Shown here one piece after another: positions 46,175 to 58,778 of a stretch of 64,000 bases of DNA (position 1 is its first letter; each line of letters opens with the position of its first letter). The position numbers were made by a program, and so were the translations under genes. The notes below the pieces were generated by a model, which saw nothing but the letters and a program-made list of their open reading frames with translations, searched no databases and was not told the DNA's origin. This stretch comes from Lentinus brumalis (lineage: Eukaryota > Basidiomycota > Agaricomycetes > Polyporales > Polyporaceae): positions 3,410,001 through 3,474,000 of the forward strand of contig MARA01000001.1 of the NCBI GenBank assembly GCA_001792895.1, read 5' to 3'.

Positions 46175-48174
46175 ATGGACCGTCAAGGGCGCGGACGCCC
46201 GCCACACCGACAGAGTTCGCTCCCGAGCAGCCTCCACCGCTTCATGGTTCCCGGCCCCTCGCAAGCTCGGAGGAGCACGACGCAAGAGGGAGAGGACAGG
46301 GCGTCGCCAGACAGCAGCGAGGATCCGTGGAGGCCCGCGCCCTCCGTTTCGGCCCATCCGACTCCATCAGCCCCGCACATTCCGCACCAGCAGCTCCCGC
46401 CGACGATCCTGACGCAGGCGGTCTTCGACGAGGCGACAGGGAGTGGGGAGAGCGCGGGGCCACAGCGCATCTCTCCTGCGCCGGGGACGGTCAGTCGCGA
46501 TCTGGGTCCCGCTGCATCGCCCGCTGTCCCCGTCCCCCCTCCGCTGCCGCCGCGAGGCGTCCTCCGATCTGACCCTGCATACTATGCGTCAATGCCTTCA
46601 TATCCAGCGACTTACTCTATACCACCTCCTGGGCCGCCGCTGCCTCCAATCTCTTGGGCGCCACCGCGCGCTCCTGAAGAGTCTTCCCTGGTAGCCACTC
46701 CGGATAGGGGAGACGTCCCGCTGCAGTTTTTTTCGCAACCCAGGCGACGTCCGGCGAGTCACTCGCCCACCTCTCCCGTCGCTGGTCCCTCGCGTCCTCG
46801 GGAGGAGGCACAGCGGCGTCGGCGGCGGGCTAAGCCACACGACTCGCAGACCACAGTATCGCCGCAGGAGGCGGCCTTCCGCTCTGGGACCACTCCCGAA
46901 TCCCGCCTGCGGCACGAATCTGTCGACACCTCACGCGGTAAGCTTCCTGCTTTGCTTTGAGATGAATTAGACGTGAACGCGAGGCAAATAGCAGAATTGG
47001 GCAGCACCTCTCGGGCGCCACAATCAGGGTTCCCGGTCGAATCATCGGAAGCGATCCAGCAGGCTGCCCGCCCTGTATCCATAAACCCGTCCGAACTCGG
47101 GGCTTCTCCGCGACGTCTGCCCCAGGGCGACCGCGGGAGTCCCGCTTCCTCTTTGGCCGACAACTTCCCCGTCGCCGTGGGCTCGACTGCATACCACGTC
47201 TCCACCCTCCTCCCCCTTCGCGCGACAGTCCTGTCGCCCGTGAACGAGCCAGGACCCTCAGCAACGGCTGTCTCCCCAGCACCCGCAGCCGAACCGCCGA
47301 GCATCGCGGCAGAGCCCGCGACGATTCAACCACAGGAACCGGCTGCGTCGTCCGAGCCTGCGACAACTACCGCTGCGACCGGCAAGCGGACAAGACGGAC
47401 GCGCGGAGAGAAGGACAAGGAGAGCGGGAGCTCTGAGAGCTCGGAGCTCGCCCATGCGCCGAAGTCGAAGAAGACGCTGATTGCCTGTCATTTCTGCCGA
47501 GGTGAGTGACTTACCTGCGAGACGGACAAGTCCCGGTCGTGCGATCTGGACCATCCGCCCGTGCCGTCAGTGTGTAGTTCCGCGCTGACGTCTTCCCCGG
47601 GACGGTAGCCCGAAAGCTGCGGTGCGATGGGCAGAAGCCGTCGTGTGCGAACTGCACGAAGCGCGGCAACCCGTGCACGTACGAGCAGCAGCCCAAGCGT
47701 CGCGGGCCCGGCAAGACCCCGAGGGGCACGAGCAGCACGCGTCGGCGCGGACGCAAGGCAGGCGCAGGAGCGGGTGGTGGTAGCGGAGCAGAAGCGGGGC
47801 GCTCGCCAGCAGCGGGGCGCGCAGAAGATACGCCCGAGAGCGCGGGTCCTGCAGAAGCGGGCCCCTCGTCGTTTCCCAGCAGTCAGTCGGCGTTTGGCCC
47901 ACAGCTCGCCGGGCCAGTGCCCACCTACCCCGGGCTCGCCTACCGTCCGCCGTCGCCCTCATCGTCATACCCCCCAGGCCCAGCAGCCTTCCACGCCGCG
48001 CGTCCCGGTCCGAGTCGCCAGTCCGAGAGCGTCCACTCGACCACCTCGTCCGCCCCCTCCGTCCCCGAGTCCGAGGAGAGCGCATATACCGACCGCGAGG
48101 CCATCGACTACGACGAGCTCGAGGAGTTCTACCGCCAGCCGCAGCCGGGCCAGCCTGAGGATCGTCCGTCGTAG
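46175..48174 (+). CDS. Zn2Cys6 fungal transcription factor
   Basis: Three exons (46175 to about 46,940; from about 46,970 to 47,500; from about 47,610 to 48,174), roughly 620 residues. A long Pro/Ser-rich disordered N-terminus precedes a basic patch (GKRTRRTRGEKDKE) and the DNA-binding domain CHFCRARKLRCDGQKPSCAN with CTKRGNPCTYEQQPKRRGPG, which gives the C-x2-C-x6-C-x6-C-x2-C-x6-C pattern of Gal4-type binuclear zinc clusters. The second intron cuts the domain just after the first two cysteines; fungal Zn2Cys6 genes often have introns here. The C-terminal tail is Ser/Pro-rich and acidic (AIDYDELEEFYRQPQ), a possible activation segment. No middle homology region is seen. The last 86 or so codons are copied in the second repeat. 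Confidence 0.9.
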
Positions 48175-50831
48175 TGGTGAGTGGACGGCGCTGGAGATGG
48201 ATCCGTGGGACGACGCTGACCGCCGCTTCCCTTCTCTTCGCAGCCTGGACCAGCCCAAGACGCGTTCATTTCCCATGCCCTTCGCCGTTACCGCGTAACT
48301 TTGACAGTCGGACGCGCTTCCATCCCGCCGCCACGGTTCTCTTTCTCATCCGTATCTCCGTTGCGGTCCGTGCTCCGGCCCCGACGTCTCTCCCTCCAAC
48401 GCCTATGTTTATCGTCATTTATCCTACACATACTGTGTCCAGACTAAGTGCTAACGTGTGCTCCTAGTGTACCCCCAGTATAGCTCAGCTAACGTAGATA
48501 TGTAGTCTTAATGCAATCTAATCTCCTTCCAGCGCGGAAGGCGCAGACAAACCCCATCGCAGTGAGGATACAGCGCGGGAGCGGTTGACATCACGCACCT
48601 CGTGTGCTGTCATAGAGTTGCCTGCCAGCACGTTCGAGATGCGCCATCCAGCTTCTGCAATACCTACCTGTCCCTCGGGGCATTGTCCGAAGGCGCATAT
48701 ACCAGGCAAAGAGAGGCGTTGTTCGGGGAAAGTTGGACCAGTTTTGCGTTTGCGTCCCATGCACGCATTGAATGCATGACTCCGCAGCGGGTGCTCTTCC
48801 AGCGGGGCCCGCAAACGCACGGGATAGAACCGAGCTCGGAGCAGGCGACGCGATCTGGAACCCAACTTCGCGATTATATCAGCCTTGACTTCAGCACGAG
48901 CCACATACCGTACCTCCGTTGGAGAGAACGTTGATGAAGCCTAGGGGATCGCCCGCACACGGTACCAGTGCTCGCAATTGACTTGTGAACCGAGATAAGC
49001 TTACCCCGGATCCTGCAGCACCTCCCGAGCCTGGACTCGAAGGCCTTCCCACCGATGAATATGTTCCTCGTCGTATCTCAGCGTGGTGGTCGTGCTCTGA
49101 GAACGACTCTCATGGGATTTCGGAGCCGCGTCCGTTCTGTGCAGAGAAGTCGAGGGTGCCGCTAGGTTCATCTTCGAATTTAGTTCGGTATAAGCACGAC
49201 TCGGAGGACGCACGTTCGCTTCTGCGGAATCCGGAGGATGACAATTCGCCTGGTGAAGCATCGTCAGGATACCCGGCCCCACTCGTGTTCTGGATCATGG
49301 TTATAGACTTGCGTACGTACGAGTGCGTTCGAGATGTGCTCTCCAGCTTCTGCCACACCTAGCAGCCCCTCGGAGCAATTGCCCGAACTCAACGTAAGCT
49401 CAAGACAGCTCGGCTCGACTTGCACTTGCCTCTGGCGCACGTTGCTGTAGGAAGGGCTGTTGGCGAAGGCCGGCCGAAGCACGCGACTCCAGGAGGTACG
49501 CGTGCATGCCATGCATATGGACAGGAAGGGACATCCATGCGAGGTCCCCTTTGGGACATACCGATGGATGATCACGGTGTACTGGATGGCGCCGACTGTA
49601 TTTCGGGGAACGCGAAGTGAACGCTAGTACGCGATATAAATGGCGGGTGGTCTGGTAGTCTGGCGGGATGAGTTCAAAGGCAGACACAAAGGCAAACCAC
49701 CGCGCACCGGCAAGATACTCGAGCCGGCAGTGGTGCCGCTGCTAGCTGGAGGAGTTCTTTGAAACTATCGATACAGCTCCGGTCAACAGGCGAAAACATT
49801 AGTCCTCAGTAGAACATGAGGCACACCCGGGAGTCACGTACCCGCCTTTCGCTCGGATAGACATTCGAGGGAGACGCACGGCCCCGACTCGCATTGGGCT
49901 GGACGCTCGCCGCATCTCCCGGGTCTGGATACAACGACCTTGCCACACCGTGTTAGGGTTGTTCCTCGTCGTACTGTATACTCTTGAGAACAGCTCCCAC
50001 GAGACTCCGGATCCACGTCCGTTCTGCCAGAAAGGTCAGCGAGGTCGGCGAACGGGTTGGTGAGACGGCGGGGTACATAGTGAGTCTGATCCAATGGGTC
50101 GGAAATGCGGGAGATTGGTAGAACGTGGGCTATCGATATTTCCTTGTGTGCGAAGAGGCAAGGCGAGGGAGATGAAGGGAAAGGATTCACAATATAAACC
50201 ATAGACCTGTGAACGACTCAGCTACTTCTGATTACGGGAGGACTTGCAAAGAGGCGACGTACGAAACACTAGTAATGTGAATTTGCGTCGGATAGCGATC
50301 ACGACGCGTCCTCTGGTTGGAGCCGCGGCGATGCCATGTGCGCCGTCGTTCATTCAAAGGGACTGAGTGACTATTTGGACAGCAGTAGCGCATACGTGCA
50401 TCCATTGAGCCGTACTCGAATATTGGCCTTCTGCTGATAAGGAGAGGTCAACAGACCCGAATATCGCGTGGGAGAATGGCAGCTCCATACTTACCCGTTC
50501 ATGGCGACGAAGACGTCGCGCTGTCAAATGGAGCGAGAGGGCGCCACTACGTCGAACGTGACGGAACTTCACTCCTACCAATCTCACCAGACGGCAAGGG
50601 ACGGGTTGTGTTCTCGGGAGTGGCCTTTCTGATTCCTTCTCATCCCCGTCATAACCGTCTGGGCAATGTGAGTCACGCCGAGCGTAACGAAACCTCACAT
50701 GTAAGTACACCCACTTATGCATACCAAACTCACCGGATATTATTGATAGGCATGGCTCTGTCTTGTCCTTTGTTCCGTCCTATCTGTCGGTTTGGAAGAG
50801 GCAGAACAGCGGCTATAACGCCTGGCTGGCG
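48175..50831. other. gene-poor interval downstream of the transcription factor
   Basis: No protein recognised on either strand. A TATA-like GATATAAATGG at about 49,632 precedes a 25-codon open frame (49,669-49,746) that is repeated exactly in copy B. A plus-strand frame at 50476-50667 (MAAPYLPVHGDEDVALSNGA) runs into a donor-like GTGAGT but has no known relatives that I can name. Confidence 0.4.
48600..50040. repeat. older diverged repeats inside copy A
   Basis: Two relations are visible by eye: about 48,610-48,695 resembles 49,298-49,385 (shared GTTCGAGATG, CCAGCTTCTGC, CCCTCGG), and about 49,055-49,145 resembles 49,970-50,025 (shared CCTCGTCGTA, CGTCCGTTCTG). Identity looks near 75-80 percent with indels, and frames are not kept between units, so this is DNA-level repetition. 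Copy B carries the same pattern. Confidence 0.6.
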
Positions 50832-52560
50832 AGACTATGGCTAAGGGTCGTTATGAGACCCGCGACGCGGTCCCTCCGTGACGGGCCACGGTGTCCCTAT
50901 ATGGCAATCTTCAGCCAGACATGGAGGAACACTGTAAACGCTAAACCTCAGCCCGAGTTCCGCACGCACACGGAAGAGGTTCCCGTCACCGTAGGCAACA
51001 ACGCCTTATGTCTGAGAGATTCGATTGAGGATGCACCGTGGAGAGAGGCTGTAAATTGCCATTTGTGGCATACTTATTCTCGTCAAAGTTCTCGATGTTC
51101 TCTCAATCAGTTCACGGATAATAGGCACCACGGTGCGTACTCACCTGTGTGCGCATGCTCTCTCCAACACGAATACAGCGCACATCAGAAGCTAACGCAA
51201 TCGCGTCCACGGTTCCCCGAGCCGCCGTTCTAACCCCCCTGCGCTCCCACAGAAGCCCGAAGGTTGTGGAGACAGTGTCGAGTATCGAGTATTCCGACGT
51301 TGCGCAGACGTGGGCGACCTGCTCCAGCCCATCGACGTGCTCACCACGAGACGCGTCGGGGAGACGGTCATATGCTTGACGGGACACAGAATTGCAGGAC
51401 GACGTGCCCAGTGAATGGAGCTCAATGAATAGCTGCCGGCATGACCGGCGGTACGTGATCTCAAGGGGATCTCCTGCGAAGGAACCTTCAGAGGACGAGC
51501 GTCATTGCAAGCCGACGTCCACGATGATCGCGCGCCCATTTGCTCGGAACCCTCTTCTTCTCTCGACTTCGACTCCGTCGCGGTCCACGCCGTGCGAGAC
51601 TTCCAAGGCCCCGTTAACCTTTGCTCGAGCAGAGCTCTTGAGTGCCCGACGGCTGGTGAGGCAAGGCGACCGATCTTGCAATGTCCGTGCATCATGCCAA
51701 CCGGCATGGCACCCCAGTTCGTGATGTCCTCGCGGCGGTTATGAGAGGCTAGAACGTCATGACCTAGGTCGGGCGCCACTGCGGTCGGATACGTGCCGAG
51801 TGATGTTCTTTCGAAGGACGAGCTGGCAGATTTGGGCGGACGTTCTGACTCCTGGCGGTCGAGGTCTGCTCGCTGAGTGCGCTGGCTTTGGAGAATCGGG
51901 CTTTGGCACTGTCGACTGATCGCGAGAGACCCGGGACGGAATGACGCAGCGTTTGCATCGGAGGCGGGCCGGCGGATAGGGCGGAGGGGACGCGGACGGG
52001 GATTGCCAGAAGGGGCACCGGATTCGGGACGGAGCGCTGTGCCTGAGCGAGCGGCTGCGTCGGGACCGGGCTTGCTGATGTCTCCTCGAACGCGCCCATC
52101 CCCGCACATCCGCACCGTGTCCCATCCGCCGTCCTGTCCTTCCTCCACCCATGGCCCACCTCGACCCCGTCATCGGCGCCCGTCGACCACACGCCTGCGA
52201 CCGCCAGCACATCCCCGCCCAGTGCCCAACACCGCTGATTGGCTGCAGCGCAATCGCTCGCCACGCTCGACCTCGCCCTCTCTGCCCGGGCTACGCTGCT
52301 CCTCTCTCTCTGCTCGCCCGCACTCGCTCGTTCGCTCTCCTGCCCGCCCCCGCCGCCTTCTCTCGACATACTCTCTCTCCCAACGCATCGCCCCTTGGCG
52401 CATGCATCCGGCCGCACAGGAGATAGTCTGCGTAGAGATCAGAAGTGCATAGTGGACGGGTACGATGTAGTAAGCAGCACGAATAGCATCTATTCATATC
52501 CACATACCTCGTCCGACGCGCTCAGAACCCGAGTACACGCCCTCCAGACGCTTGCGGTGC
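50832..52560. other. unassigned region, no recognised gene
   Basis: Long open frames on the minus strand (for example 51192-52148) probably reflect high GC. A fragment ending at 51,153-51,155 before a donor-like GTGAGT on the minus strand (GLLWERRGVRTAARG, DAIALASDVRCIRVGESMRT) has protein-like composition but no continuation that I could build. Confidence 0.35.
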
Positions 52561-52599
52561 GTCGTCGTTGTCCTGACCGACCGTCAGCATGGTGCGATC

Positions 52600-54300
52600 G
52601 CGGGAACGCAAGCAGACTCACCACAGCTCGCCACCCCACACCAGCCCTTCCGCCCTTGTCAGCAAAGACGGTACGACTGCGACCCGATGCAACTCACCAC
52701 TGCGACGCTGACGCGTCTCAACATCCAGCCCGCCTCGACCACCGCGAACGCTGCTTACCCTTCAACCTTCAACATGGGCACCTTATCACTGAAGGCCCGT
52801 TGGGCGCCTCGCGCAGACCATGCATCGACCCTGCGTGACTGTCCACACGCAGTCCCAGCGCTGCGCGGCCACACAAGTCGCGTTCTCCGCCGACCCGCCG
52901 CCAAATCCGCCCATCGAGACCGCCCACCACGCCGGCTATATGCGCCATCCACTGCACTCGATAGCGCCGCCCTGTACGAACCTGGGAAGGTACGCGGCGC
53001 GCCGAGCGGACGTCTCTACGCCCGTCCACGCTCCAATCACTGTATGCCCACGTACAAATAACCGTATGCCTCACGCCGCGGAGATGCAGGTCCGTCCAAC
53101 GACGGCTTTCAGACATTTCTGCACCTCCCCGGGTTGATGCACGCCGGTACCACCGCCGTCCGACGAGGTCGACACCCGCTTTCGACCCGGACGTCCGTAA
53201 CGCGTCCAGCTGGTCGCGACACTTGTCCTTTCACTTCGGCCGACCCCCGCGGCGATAGCCGCCGCCTCAGACGATGCGAAGGCAGTCACGCCCGGACGAG
53301 CCGGTGACGGCGCACACCATCTTCGCTGGCTCGGTCGCCCGCCAACACCAGATGCGACACATCGCCGCCCCGCCGCAAGCTATCGACCGGCGAGCTCGTC
53401 CCCCAGACACGCTGCACGGTCGAAGCTGATTCGGCCGTACCCCGTGCCTCTGCGGGCTCCTCCAAAAACCGCTCCGGAGGTGCGATTTCATTGCGTCTTC
53501 GCCAGCCTGCCCACGCACGCCCGCTCCCCAGCCCGCGCATCGCGTCCGGGCGACGCACCCGCAACCCACACCGCATCACGTCAGTCCTGGAGACTACGTC
53601 TGACGCGGCTGCACGCCGTCTAGACCGGACTCCAAGAACCCCGTATCCACTGGCAGCCGCACCCCGGCACCGATCCGGCCATATCTCACCAACCCGTGCC
53701 CCGTCTGCGCTCAAACCACGTCTCCAGGGACGCCCTGAACGCTCCGCGTCCACGGCCGCCCGCCGCTCACCGCTCACCGCCCCGCGACGGTCTGAAAATC
53801 GGTCCCAACACGCGATTTCCATGGGCACTCCCGCCCGCGCACCACTTCTGCCCGCTCTCCCGCCCCAGACCGCCCCGCCGCAACCACTCGCACTGCTCCC
53901 CGGCGGTCGTCTGCACTCCGTGCGAGTCTCCAAAAAGGAGTTCAGATGTGCCCCGCCGGACATATATCTCGGCCGCCACGGCGCCGTTCGCACTCGAACC
54001 GAGTGCGTGCGGACGTGGCAACCTCGCGCCGTCTCCGCCACGCACTGAGGCCGCGCACGTCTCAAACGCGCGGCTCTCGGGGCACACGACGTCTGCGCTC
54101 CCCGACCCCTCCGGAGTAGGGAGCGTCCGGGCGAGGCTCGCTGCAACGCTGCAACGGTCCGCGGCCGTAGCACTCGCCGCTGCCGGCCGCGCATTCACGA
54201 AGACGAGACTCTGAAGCTGCCGGCGTCGCCGGTCCCGCCACCACACCACCCCACCACCACACTGCGTCCGACGTCGAGCACCTCCGCAACTATCGCCGCT
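52600..54300. other. C-rich, strand-asymmetric GC-rich stretch
   Basis: The plus strand carries visibly more C than G over about 1.7 kb (for example 53,520-53,720), with few A/T runs. Stop codons are rare, so long frames exist on both strands (largest: minus 53286-54194), but their Arg/Gly/Ala composition and lack of motifs argue against coding. Confidence 0.45.
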
Positions 54301-55040
54301 CGCGCGCCCTGGAACCCCCCTATCGTCTCCGGGTGCGAATGCTTCATTCTCATGGACAACGGCCGCGCCACCGACCTCGGGACCGACATCTCAACTTCAT
54401 CCGCGGGGCTGGGCGGTGTGCACGCTCTCGGGCTCGCTAGACGTGCGACGTGCAAGTCTAGCGAGTCCGAGAGACGGCCAGCGCGGCTCTCGAAACCTCG
54501 CGCACGGCGATGCCGCCGCCTCGCAGAACCAAGCCCAGAACAAGCTCGGCCCGCCGGCCACCTCTGTAACAGCGCGGGTCCCCGTACCGAGCCATGTAAC
54601 GTCGTAGGCAGGCGGAGAAATATACCTTGTCTCACCTTGTGCCCGCGGGGGTGTCTCAGGCTGTCGAGCGTCGAACGACGCGCTGCGTTGTCGGGCAGGT
54701 TGCTGCTGCACTACGGGGAGGCGGACCGCGTCCGAGTCAGTAGGTAGGTAGGTCGGAATGGAGAGAGATGATGATGCGCACCGCGTGCAAGTTGAGTGTT
54801 GCGACAGTGTCATCGCGTCGCCCTGAACGAGATGCCGGGGCCTGTAGATCTCGGGTACAGGTCGAAGTCAGCACGCAGCCCGATGGTCAGCCGACAGACG
54901 GCTCGACGTACTTTGTCGCGTGTGCGTGTGCATTCCGCAAGGACAGTGGCAGGGCTGTTAGTTTGCGTTGTACCGTCGCAGAGACGGCGGTACGCTCACT
55001 GCCTCGGGTCTAGACTGGCCGACGGTTGCAGATCAGAGGG
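54301..55040. other. unassigned region, no recognised gene
   Basis: Only short open frames in several registers. No motif or convincing splice chain seen. Confidence 0.35.
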
Positions 55041-56335
55041 AACTCTTAGATGTAGCGCATAGTACGGGAGCCTGAGATCCGTACGCCGGCGGTATGTCAG
55101 CCCGGGCGCAGAACGCGAGAGGTGAGTACTTACTTGCTATGTGCCTCGCACAAGTCCGGCGGCGCTGCGATATCTAGGGTTCCAGGTCGCTCGTAAATCC
55201 GGTACGTCTGCCTTGCTGAGAACACAGGGACTATACATACCTGAAGATCGCGCCGGGACCGACGCTGAGAGGCCGCGAGGATGCCGTTAGTTTCCGAGCA
55301 TGCCTGAGGCTGCAGAGACAGATGGGGTGAGTTGCATGGACACGAAGAGTACTGGGACAGTGTGCTTGCTCACCTGCGGCGCACTGCACGACCTGAGCGC
55401 GGCCGGGCAGAGTTCCAGTACTCGTACAGACGAGACTCCGTCACTCTGGCAACTGACAGGAAGATGGCACAGTCAGCGGGGATCAACGGCTCTGAGATTC
55501 TGCAAGTGGCCACGCATACGCACCTGCCATGATAGGCATGCAAAGTCGCGCGTGCTTCATGAGCTGAAAGGCTTGTTCAACGTCAGTGCACCGAAGACAA
55601 GCAGATGGCGGCGTAGCGTACCTGAAGTTAAGCATCGCATTGAGGCAACCTTCGGTAACAGTCTGCGGGCGGTCGACGTGAGCTGACAGTGCGCTACCTC
55701 CAGAGTAGCAACGTAACATACTTACCTCTACGCCTGCGGACGTGCACTCAAACCGGCGGTCGAAGATGTCTCGCGGCGAGCACAGACATCGGGGAGGTAC
55801 CATGTTGCATACCAGAGTGCCGGACTTGAAGCCCGAACGTCTTCGCTGTGACGGCGCGAGTCAGCACAGAAGCATAAGCACGCAAAGCTGCATGACGGAC
55901 TCTGCGAACCTGCCTTGCAACACAAGTATGCATCCCGGAGAGTCCGACGTCGAAGTAGTCGGCGTACCGCCGCGACCTGCCGCTGCTCTAGAGAGCACAT
56001 ATCAGTCTCATGAGTATGCAGTCACCTCAGCCAAGAGTACTCACCGGGTTCAGCCAAAGGGCCGTCGGACAGAAGCGGCCTGCAACTGAGGATGAGCAGA
56101 GACCCGCAGTACGGCTCGATAGATGCATGGCAGCAGCGTACCTCTGGGTCGAACAGACATCTATAGCAGGATGAGGTAATAATATGAGTTCAAACAATAT
56201 AGAAAGGTACGTACCTTACTCTTCAGACACGGAAGAGACACGCAGCGATGATGGGGACCTGGGTCTGTGGCCGCGGCCGAAGTACTAGTAGCGGTACTCG
56301 GAGGGGCCGGCGTCATGTAACCGAAACAATCGCGG
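55040..56335 (-). other. possible spliced minus-strand locus of unknown product
   Basis: The minus strand shows a chain of donor-like sites after short segments: GTACGT at about 56,204; GTACGC at 56,140; GTGAGT at 56,045; GTAAGT at 55,715; GTGCGT at 55,529; GTATGT at 55,239; GTAAGT at 55,132, with AG acceptors between. The first segments can be joined in frame from MTPAPPSTATSTSAAATDPG through MSVRP and GRFCPTALWLNP to RQVAAVRRLLRRRTLRDAYL. Further joining meets stops or ambiguous phase. It may be a real gene, a non-coding spliced transcript, or a decayed gene. No family recognised. Confidence 0.35.
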
Positions 56336-58778
56336 TGTCTGGAGCAGTATGAAGCTGTAGAGCATAGCACGGAGAGGAATGATCGTAGAAGATGGAATAG
56401 GTGAAGGGCTGAGGATGAGCGGGCTACGAGTGGTAGTACGAGACGGAAGCAGAAGGCAGAATGGGGGAGAGCGATATTACCAGGGAGGCTAATGGACCCC
56501 GCTACGGACATGATGACACACGTACGCAAAAGAGACTACAGTAGGGTAGGAATAGAAAGGGGATGGGGTCATGGGAGGGGTGCTCGGGTGGCCGTCGAAC
56601 GAGGGGATACTTATAGGCGAAGAGGCAAGCGGAGAGTAATTGTTTCGTATCCCGACGCAATCGTGTCAGAATAAACCAGGAATATCTTCAGAGTAAAACG
56701 GTCTCACGCATGCAGAACGTGCCAGTCTATCGTCCAACCAGAGAGAGCCACGGAGCAGAGAGGCGAGAGGCGAGCGAAGACCTGCAGTTTCCAAGCGAAG
56801 GAAAGGATTGCGATGGTTCTGGTCCAGGAAGACGTCGGCAGATGGCCAGAGCGGCGTTCGTAACGTAAGGTAGACGCCTGTCCCTTGATGGAGCTATTCT
56901 GGCTGCAGATGCCGTTGTAGAGTGGGCGGATGAAGGGAGGAGGCGAGGGTGATGGAATGCAAGCGATTGGCGGTGTTTCCTGGATTTCCGGTCGTTCGAG
57001 GGCAGAGTTCGTGTGCTATGAGCCTCCAATAATAGCTCATGAGGTAGCGCTGGCGTTCCAGAGCAGCGAGGGTTGATAGCCAGCACTGTTGGATTGACCT
57101 GTGCACTTCGGTTACTCCGGAATCGACCCCAAAAGTGAATATCTGGTGAATCCCCTCGTCAACCATTAGCTACACGTATTTCCGTGTCACAACGTGGTAG
57201 ATACCTTAGATATGTGCTCGCTGAGTTATGCTCCGCATGAGTAAGTGCTGAGGTCTGCCGCGGAGGCGCACTGCTCGGCGGAGAAGGTTGCGATGACGTC
57301 CCGGTTGAAGAGCGTCTAGATTGCCATTTTCGCTCAAGCCGGCTGTGGCGGATCCGGTCGTCTGTTTCCTGCACGCCTCCGCTCCGACTCTTCGTTCCTC
57401 TGCTTGACTCATATCAATGAACGGCCCTGTACTGCCTCAAATACCGCAGTTGCCTGCATGACCTCACTGGATGTTCAACTTCAAGCCTGTTACAGGCTGG
57501 CGATCCACGGTCCACGTTGAAGATATCGCAGTAAGTACCGCTCTAGTAAAAGGGCACAAGTGTATGACTCTCTAAGAATCAGACTGTGCTCGCTCGGGGT
57601 ATGAGATAGCCATCTGGCAGCGGACTAGTTGCCTACTCTGTCTGCAGCCGCACAGTATCCCGGCTAGGCTCCAGGTGTCCGCTGCTGCCGCGGTGACACC
57701 ATATTACTCGCCATCTAGGTACGAGACTGATACCACTCTAGGCCGCTACGTCTTCTCAGAGTGCACGCGCGTTTGTGGCCGATATAATTACGTGGAAGGA
57801 GGCCGCCATGTGCCGCACTGGTTCCACTCAGGGTCCCGATAGGCTTCCAAGTTCTGACTGGCTTCTGAGATTGATGTGAAGGTCCTGGGCATCGTCTCAG
57901 TGGTCTCCTGGTCCTGCATCGATTCTGGTGACGCTCAGCTCTTCTACAACTCAGCTCAGTCTATGTATTAGAATGGGATGCAACTTCATAAGTCTGTTGA
58001 GTTGTCTCGCCATACCGAACAATCATTTACACTCAGAGGTTCTTCGGGTCCCGTCTCGGCGACCGCCTTCTCGGACACAAGCGACATCCCGACTTCTCGT
58101 GATGGTCTCCCACCAGCGCGCTCCGTTCGCTTGGTGTAATCACTTCTGCGCTGTATCACTGTGCACACTGGCACCCATGCTGCTCCCTCATACATCCGTG
58201 CGAGTCTGCACCATGGATGTCGGCAGAAATTCAGCAAATCAGCTTGGTATGTGGCATGACTGCTAGGCTGCCTAGTTGTGCATGGAGTCAACCGAGTGTT
58301 ACGGGGTCCGCATGCTCCGAACAGCCCAGGGACCAGGGTCTGCCGCCCGCTGTCACGGTGCTTCTCTTCGAGATGCATTGTAACCGTCTTCGTGCTGGAT
58401 ACGTGTATTCCCGGTCAGACTTTATGTCATCAGGTGAGTTTCAGGAGTCCCCAGTCTGCGGTCTCAGTCTAGGAGCCAAGCACACCGCCAGCCATTCAAC
58501 CTTTGCCAGACACAGGCCGTCGACTTGTATCCTACTGCAAAGAGGTATGCTTGCCTGCCATCACGCGGTGGTGAGGGCTTGAAGCATACGTAACGGATAC
58601 TAAAGCGTAGCTTGAACAGTCACACGACACTCACACGAAAATAGAGTGGGAAGATGGTACAGAAGGGATGTGAGGCGAAGCGACCGGGAGGTCTCGCCGC
58701 AGAAGCTTCTATGCATCCCTAGACTGCCGTTTACATATCCGCATCTTGCCGGTTGACCGCGTGCAGCATTAGGATAAT
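56336..58778. other. unassigned region, no recognised gene
   Basis: Lower GC than the preceding stretch and short frames only. A minus-strand frame at 57206-57412 precedes a donor-like GTATCT but has no clear continuation. Confidence 0.35.

Larger units (their letters stand above)
47917..50831 (+). repeat. long direct repeat, copy A
   Basis: Matches 61086-64000 almost base for base in the same orientation, spacing about 13,169 bp. It starts within the last exon of the Zn2Cys6 gene and ends only because copy B reaches the window edge. Differences noticed: C/G at 48063, a G present here (48082) but missing in B, T/C at 48087, and GGG (49869-49871) against GGGG in B. A 16-bp match (47869-47884) lies just before, separated by unrelated bases. 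Downstream of the stop at 48174 this copy contains no gene I recognise. Confidence 0.93.

Noticed and set aside
48985..49362. Plus-strand frame of 125 codons repeated exactly at 62153-62530
   Set aside because: The exact repetition follows from the segment duplication. The frame is not preserved between the older internal repeat units, so coding is not supported.
51192..52148. 318-codon open frame on the minus strand
   Set aside because: High GC removes stop codons in several frames here. Composition is Ser/Arg-rich and motif-free, and another frame looks as good.
53286..54194. 302-codon open frame on the minus strand
   Set aside because: It lies in the C-rich stretch where frames on both strands stay open; Arg/Gly/Ala-rich without domains.
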